DNA of 64,000 nucleotides from Acholoe squamosa (lineage: Eukaryota; Annelida; Polychaeta; Phyllodocida; Polynoidae): positions 20,662,061 through 20,726,060 of the forward strand of contig OX439050.1 in assembly GCA_949317995.1 (NCBI GenBank), read 5' to 3'. This document shows, in pieces, positions 58,880-64,000 of the stretch. The notes beneath the pieces are model-generated. The model saw only the letters and a program-made list of their open reading frames with translations, was not told the origin of the DNA and did no database searches. Numbering within the stretch: the first letter of the stretch is position 1; each line of letters starts with the position of its first letter. Made by a program: the position numbers and the translations under genes.

Positions 58880-60110
58880 CAGCAGCTTCTTGAAGACAAA
58901 GAAAAGGTTTCAGAGTGCGTTATGGCTGGATAAGGAACTGGGGTTATGAGCAAAAAAGCACAGTTGAGGCCCAGATAGTTAGATAAACAGCTTTGAATGG
59001 AGACCAATATGTGGGTATGGTCTTCGTGGACCTACAGAAAGCATTTAACTCAGTTGGCTCACAGCTGTTATTAGAGAAATTAAGAAAGAACTATGTGACC
59101 GAAAACACCAGTGCCTGGTTGGAGAGCTGACAGGCCGTAAAGAGAGGACCACAGTAAATGACATAGAGTCTGACTCGGCAGTGGTGGCATACAGTGTACC
59201 GGCTGGTTCGATACTTGGGCCATTACTATTCCTTAGCTTTATCAATGACATAGGAGATGTCATAATGTATTCAAAGTATATGGTATACGCTGACGACCTA
59301 GTCATCATCAACACGGCCACTGACCCAGAGAGAGTAAGGCTACTACACCAAGAGGACCTAAATGGACTGGAAACATGGTGCCAAGTCAATAAACTAACAA
59401 TAAACGCCAAGACAACTGAGGTCATGTGGTGCCATTCAACCCGCCGTAACTTAGATGACTTCAATGTAGACCTACGGCTATGTGGCAGGGTATTTAGACA
59501 GGTGACAATTTCTAACTATCTTGGAGTCACTCTGGACAGGTATATGACCATGGTTCCACATGCAAGGAAAATCATTGCACTGGCTGAGCGCCGACTTAGT
59601 CAACTTAGAAATGTACGACAAAACACTGACCCAAACACTACTATATATAAGAGTCTATACAGTGATGCTGCATCCCATCATGAAGTACTGTAGCTATGTA
59701 TTTGATAGTGCTCCTCCTTGGGTAGCGGGGAAACTACAAGTAATACAGAACGATGCACTGCATATAGCAAAAAGCTTCAGAGACCCCAGGGATGCGCATG
59801 TGCACGACCTACGTGAAGCTCACCAGCTAGAGAAACTAGACACGAGAAGAAGACGACAGTGGCTGTCAATGATATATCTACATGCACTAAATGAGGATAA
59901 TCTAATACAGCCTGTCAGAGCACTGAGGATCAATGCAAAGAAACAACCGAAACTACCAAGATCCAACAGGGAGATAATTATACGACAAAAGTCCGATCCT
60001 GAGGGGAAAGCAACTGTGGGACCAACTAGAGTCTAAAGTACAACATGCTCCAAGCAAAGAGGAATTTCTGTCACTAAATTCCTATTCCTGGTTACTATGG
60101 CAACCATATT
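58880..60110 (+). pseudogene. 5'-truncated LINE reverse transcriptase
   Basis: RT motif A, VFVDLQKAFNSVG, lies near 59,020-59,060. After a frame change come VPAGSILGPLLF (motif B, about 59,196) and YADDLVI (motif C, catalytic, about 59,287), then TINAKTTEVMW and YLGVTLD. A second frame change near 59,560-59,690 leads into the thumb and C-terminal region (MLHPIMKYCSYVFDSAP, LEKLDTRRRRQWLSMIYL). A third near 60,000 precedes QLWDQLESKVQ. The endonuclease and ORF1 are absent. The motifs fit the Jockey/CR1/Rex-like part of LINE diversity; the exact clade is open. Dead copy. Confidence 0.85.
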
Positions 60111-60477
60111 ATTATGTATCTTTTTTATGAAAAAGGCTGATTTATTGTGTTTTCAGACATTGTTATTGTTTATAATGTATTTAGAGCTTAATCATTGATT
60201 TCAAAGAGGGGTTCTGACATAACCATAGGAATATCTAACGATGGCTCATTTTAAAGATCTTGAAATGAACTTTGATAATGAATTTCCTTGCAGAGCGGTG
60301 TTTTTACTAGCCTGGTCACATTTCTTTGCGCTACAATCGACAAATATGGGCTTTTCTGATAGATAGGCTTACTAGTAAATTTTTCTGACCCCCTACCCCT
60401 TCATTTGTCAGTGGACACGTGAAGATGCCCCAAATGCTTGTAAATAGTCAACTCTTGTCATGCCCAGACCTCCCTTC
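60111..60477. other. No gene recognised
   Basis: LINE 3' flank and unique AT-rich sequence up to the start of the duplication. Confidence 0.4.
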
Positions 60478-63400
60478 CTGTACTTGTAAAGGTTCAGGTG
60501 GTGTTAATTTAGACCTGGATCAGTGGTGAATGCAGGAGTGTTTAAATCAATCCTGCTAGTCACTGAGGTGCACCCCTACACTAAATCTACAGACCTAGAC
60601 CCTCCAGTTTACTGCTGTCTGAGGGCATGGCTTGAGGCCCTTTAAAGGCAAAATGGTGGTCTGCTGAACTATGCTGATTGTTATCATGTTAGTTGAATGT
60701 AGCCCATCATTATGCATAATGATGATAAATGATCATTATGTGGTTGTAGATATCATTAACAGTTTGCCCTACCTAGAATGCAAATTATTAAGAATAAATG
60801 TGTCATAATGAAAGTTGGCAATGGATTTCTGGAAAATGATGGGGCCTTTAATGTGGTGTGCTTGGAAAAACCTGCTCTAAGAATGACCTTCTCATTTCCC
60901 CATTTACCATTGATATATCTAGGTTAACAAGTGTGTCGATAAAACCATGTTCACATGGAAAAATCATTGTCACAAAAGCTTCTTAATAAAACATAGGATG
61001 GCCCTCGATCATAGCCAGTACCCAAGGCATCACCCACCCCTTAACATGTTAGTAGGATGACTGCTACTTAATTCACCTTAATGAGTAAAATGGCCGTTTA
61101 GCACTTTAACATGATGTATAGCCCAACACTGGACAAAGGCCATGCTCATAATGGTAACTTGTGCCGCAAATGGATTCAACCTTATCAGGGTTACTTTGGG
61201 TTGTTCTCTACACTTAGATTGGAATGTGACATGTTCAAATGATATATTGCTATCCAGAACATGGTTGTGTACTTTGTGTTAGTGTGAAGTGTCCTTATTG
61301 TAAGTAGATTAGATGATGTAGTAGCAACAAGACTTGAAATGCTTCTGAAGGGTGATAGCATCACTTTAATCCTCATCCTGCAAGTTCTTTACTCTTCCTT
61401 TCTTCTGCGACCATGATCTGCAAACCTGTCTCTCATTCTCTTTCTCTACCTCCTTCTCTGTCTCTGTCTCTATTTGCAAAGAAAAAGGAATAAAACTAAG
61501 AGATTGTGCCCACACCTCTCTGCCTCTGTCAACTTGTGGTCAAATTCATAAATCCCTCAGTAGACATTGCTTGCCCCCAACCAATTCCCCAACAGTTATG
61601 TATCCCCCTCATATGATTCATGCACCCAGGTAACAAGAAACGTTAATTGAACGTTAATCAACGTTCACTGATGGTTAGTTGGACTAACATTTGTTGGAAA
61701 ATGTTGTTTCAATGTTGATTTTCAGTCTTTGAGAAAATGTTTTTTTCATAGATGTTGGTTTAACATTTAAAGAAAGTTCAGCAGACAACATTTTTCCAGA
61801 TAACCCTTAATCAACGTTGATTAACGTTCAGAATGTGAACTCAAAACAACATTGATTTAACTGGTTTAAAAAACATTGATTAAATGTTATAAATTCTATA
61901 GTTCCAAAATGACTCACTAGAAGTCAGGAAATGTTATGGTAGGACTGGGCTGGATGCTGCACACTGGGATATTTCTGATATGTATCAGAGTGATAATTAT
62001 GATAGTTAGATCAACCTTATCATCAAGATCCTATGTCCAGATACATATTGTTGGAAAAATATCCATGAATGAAGGAAAACTGTCCCTTCATTATGCTCCA
62101 TGGTATGGTAGACACCTTTATTACAACATTTAGAATTTGTATAAGCCATTCCTGTTCTGTCTTCCCTTATGAATCAATTTGCTGCTCCTCTAACACATAA
62201 GGGCACATGATCCTTTTGCAAAAAGAGAATTGATGTACCATTGGAGCATCAGGAAATGAGGGTGAATGAATCCTATTCTATGAAATGTATAAGAATAGTA
62301 AAAAGAAAGTAAATATCCTTTGTTGATATGTAGGCATCATAGAGAGCAAGATGAGGTTTGTTCAAGGTTAGTCCAAAGTCATTTCAATGCATATTTTCAT
62401 GAGAATTCTTGTGTTAAGTCAACGTTTTTTCAATATTGTTTTCAGTCCACGAAATGGAGTTAACCTGAACCACCTTTGAACGTTTTTTTTCTCCTTGGAA
62501 ATGACGTTTATTTAGTGTTAAAATTACATCATGTTGTTACCTGGGTGTCTTCCACACACCCAACTCCCACCCTCATCCCCATCCCCTAATATCTTTTATA
62601 ACTCACCCCTCTCCAAGCCTTGTTTACATCCTAGTAAAACCTATCCATGTAACAACCACAGACAAGGTTCGTTACGTGTCCCTAGTTAGAGGCCCCCAGT
62701 GGACACCCCTCAATGTGGGTATACATTAAGTATGCCTGACAACGCTCCCAGGGGTGGAGGTAAGCAAGATGGATACAACACTGTTCACTGGGTGGGGGGA
62801 AGGGGGAGGGGGTGGAGGCAGTATAGGGGGTGGTATATTGGACAGGGCTTGCCGGGGCTTGGGGTACAAATCAGCCTGCATGTGAAATTTACTGTAAGTG
62901 CAGATAGGTTAAATATACCTGAAGTGAACTATTAGCACTAAAATCCAACACTCTTGGTATCGATACATTTCAGAGTTCCCTGGGCCCACCAAATTTTTAT
63001 TTTAAGACTAGGGCCCTTGGAAGTTGGAGTCTAGTTTCTAAGAGTTCCTTGTCTTTTCCAATGGCAGATATGTGCATCCTGGCACAAAACTATATTATTG
63101 CTCATTATATCTTATGTAAGTATACATGATTTTATTTCTCTCAATGACATTGGCCAAATTGAACCTGGTGATGAAGAGATCGTTGTACAGAGGACCCACC
63201 TTCATGAGGCCAACAGCACTGCCACGTCCCAATGGGAATCAGTCACCACAAGTACATCTATAGATAGATATATAACTTAATCGGGAGAAGAGAGATCCCA
63301 AGCCTACATGGATGCTGACATCAGCGCCACATGTGTTTCTGGCAAGTCATGCACTTTGGATGTGTGGTACCCTTCTGAATATCATGAGATATTCCAAGGT

Positions 63401-64000
63401 TAGAACTGTCATGGCAGCACACACAGATAATCAAGAATCCTTGTTATACAGAGTGAAGGCCTCATGCTTTGACAGAGACGGGATTCAGTCACTAAAACCT
63501 AGATTTAGGCCTTATCCTACCTAAAGCTCCCTAGGCCATGCTCATGGAGACACCTGCTGGACACTGGGAATACTAAACACTAGAATGTGGATGTGCCAGA
63601 AAGGCAGATGCATAAAGTTTGTATGAACCCCACAGGGGATGGAGTGTGAGGCAATGAAAAAAAAATATAGGATCATTGTCGCCTTCTTAGTGTTCAGCAT
63701 TAAGTTTCTAACTTAAATCTGATTTGATGTCTCCAATGCCTCTTTGTTAGAGGATGCAGGCACCACTGCACCCTTCGAGTGAGAAGGGAGATTTGATGTT
63801 TGAAGACAAACACACAAATTGTTCACAGAAAGGAGAACCTGAAATAATGTTTTTGATTCGAAACCATAGTGTTAACGGGTGTGGGTGTATAGCTCTGAAG
63901 TTCATTCTACTTTAGAAATACTCATATTTGTTTTGAAAATAATCCTGTCAAGTATTTCAGGCAATTTTTACATCATGAACCTTCAGTTTCACAAAGTACA
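60478..64000 (+). repeat. Old segmental duplication, copy 2 (runs off the window)
   Basis: Direct, collinear relative of 30,935-36,890. The last bases of the window (CTTCAGTTTCACAAAGT) still match 36,868-36,884, so the duplication continues outside. This copy lacks the 2.76-kb element and the 36,020 MITE, and carries its own 925-bp insertion at 61,623-62,547. About 230 bp of copy 1 (near 32,860-33,090) are also missing here. Confidence 0.85.
61623..62547. mobile_element. 925-bp TIR element rich in AACGTT/AACATT
   Basis: Left CACCCAGGTAACAA (61,623-61,636) and right TTGTTACCTGGGTG (62,534-62,547) are exact complements. Copy 1 of the duplication (near 32,310-32,325) lacks the block. The interior repeats motifs such as TTAATCAACGTT and AACATTGATTTAAC, mostly near the ends. 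No transposase frame. Target duplication not resolved. Confidence 0.75.

Overview
This window looks like non-coding, repeat-dense nuclear DNA of an animal, most plausibly a marine invertebrate. The evidence is indirect. There are two LINE fragments with endonuclease and reverse-transcriptase motifs, a DIRS/Ngaro-like tyrosine-recombinase retroelement fossil, tRNA-derived SINE-like boxes, many short terminal-inverted-repeat elements, long minisatellites and an AT-rich background. I found no host protein-coding exon that I can defend, no rRNA, no canonical tRNA and no CRISPR array. The species cannot be fixed from this sequence alone. Nearly all open frames in the window are chance frames, or frames created by tandem repeats.

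Layout, left to right. 2.24-3.27 kb: a hairpin-headed composite repeat ending in a tRNA-like box, matched by a relative at 57.97-58.80 kb. 4.19-8.11, 10.53-13.23 and 24.29-28.66 kb: three direct copies (A, B, C) of one long non-coding repeat. Each carries its own later insertions: a 0.42-kb block in A, a solo LTR in B, and in C a 1-kb element with a hammerhead-ribozyme-like core plus a small MITE. 9.34-10.23 kb: a giant foldback made of 20-22 bp tandem repeats running in opposite directions on its two arms. 16-23 kb: MITEs and small tandem repeats. 30.94-36.89 and 60.48-64.00 kb: an old collinear duplication whose two copies act as filled and empty sites for several insertions. The clearest is a 2.76-kb element at 33,115-35,870 with long TIRs, a TTATG target duplication and a palindromic motif at about 200-bp spacing. 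40.69-52.31 kb (minus strand): one Ngaro-like fossil split by a MITE, by about 6.5 kb of minisatellite and LTR-like tandem array, and by an internally deleted LINE whose upstream frame shows a KH-like motif. 58.88-60.11 kb: a 5'-truncated LINE.

The window is best read as layered insertion history. Nesting and empty sites give a partial order of events. The Ngaro-like element is older than the LINE, the 320-bp MITE and the block carrying the 1.27-kb array. The 31/60-kb duplication predates the 200-bp MITE at 36.0 kb and probably the 2.76-kb and 925-bp elements. The 1.27-kb tandem array is young, since its units are almost identical.
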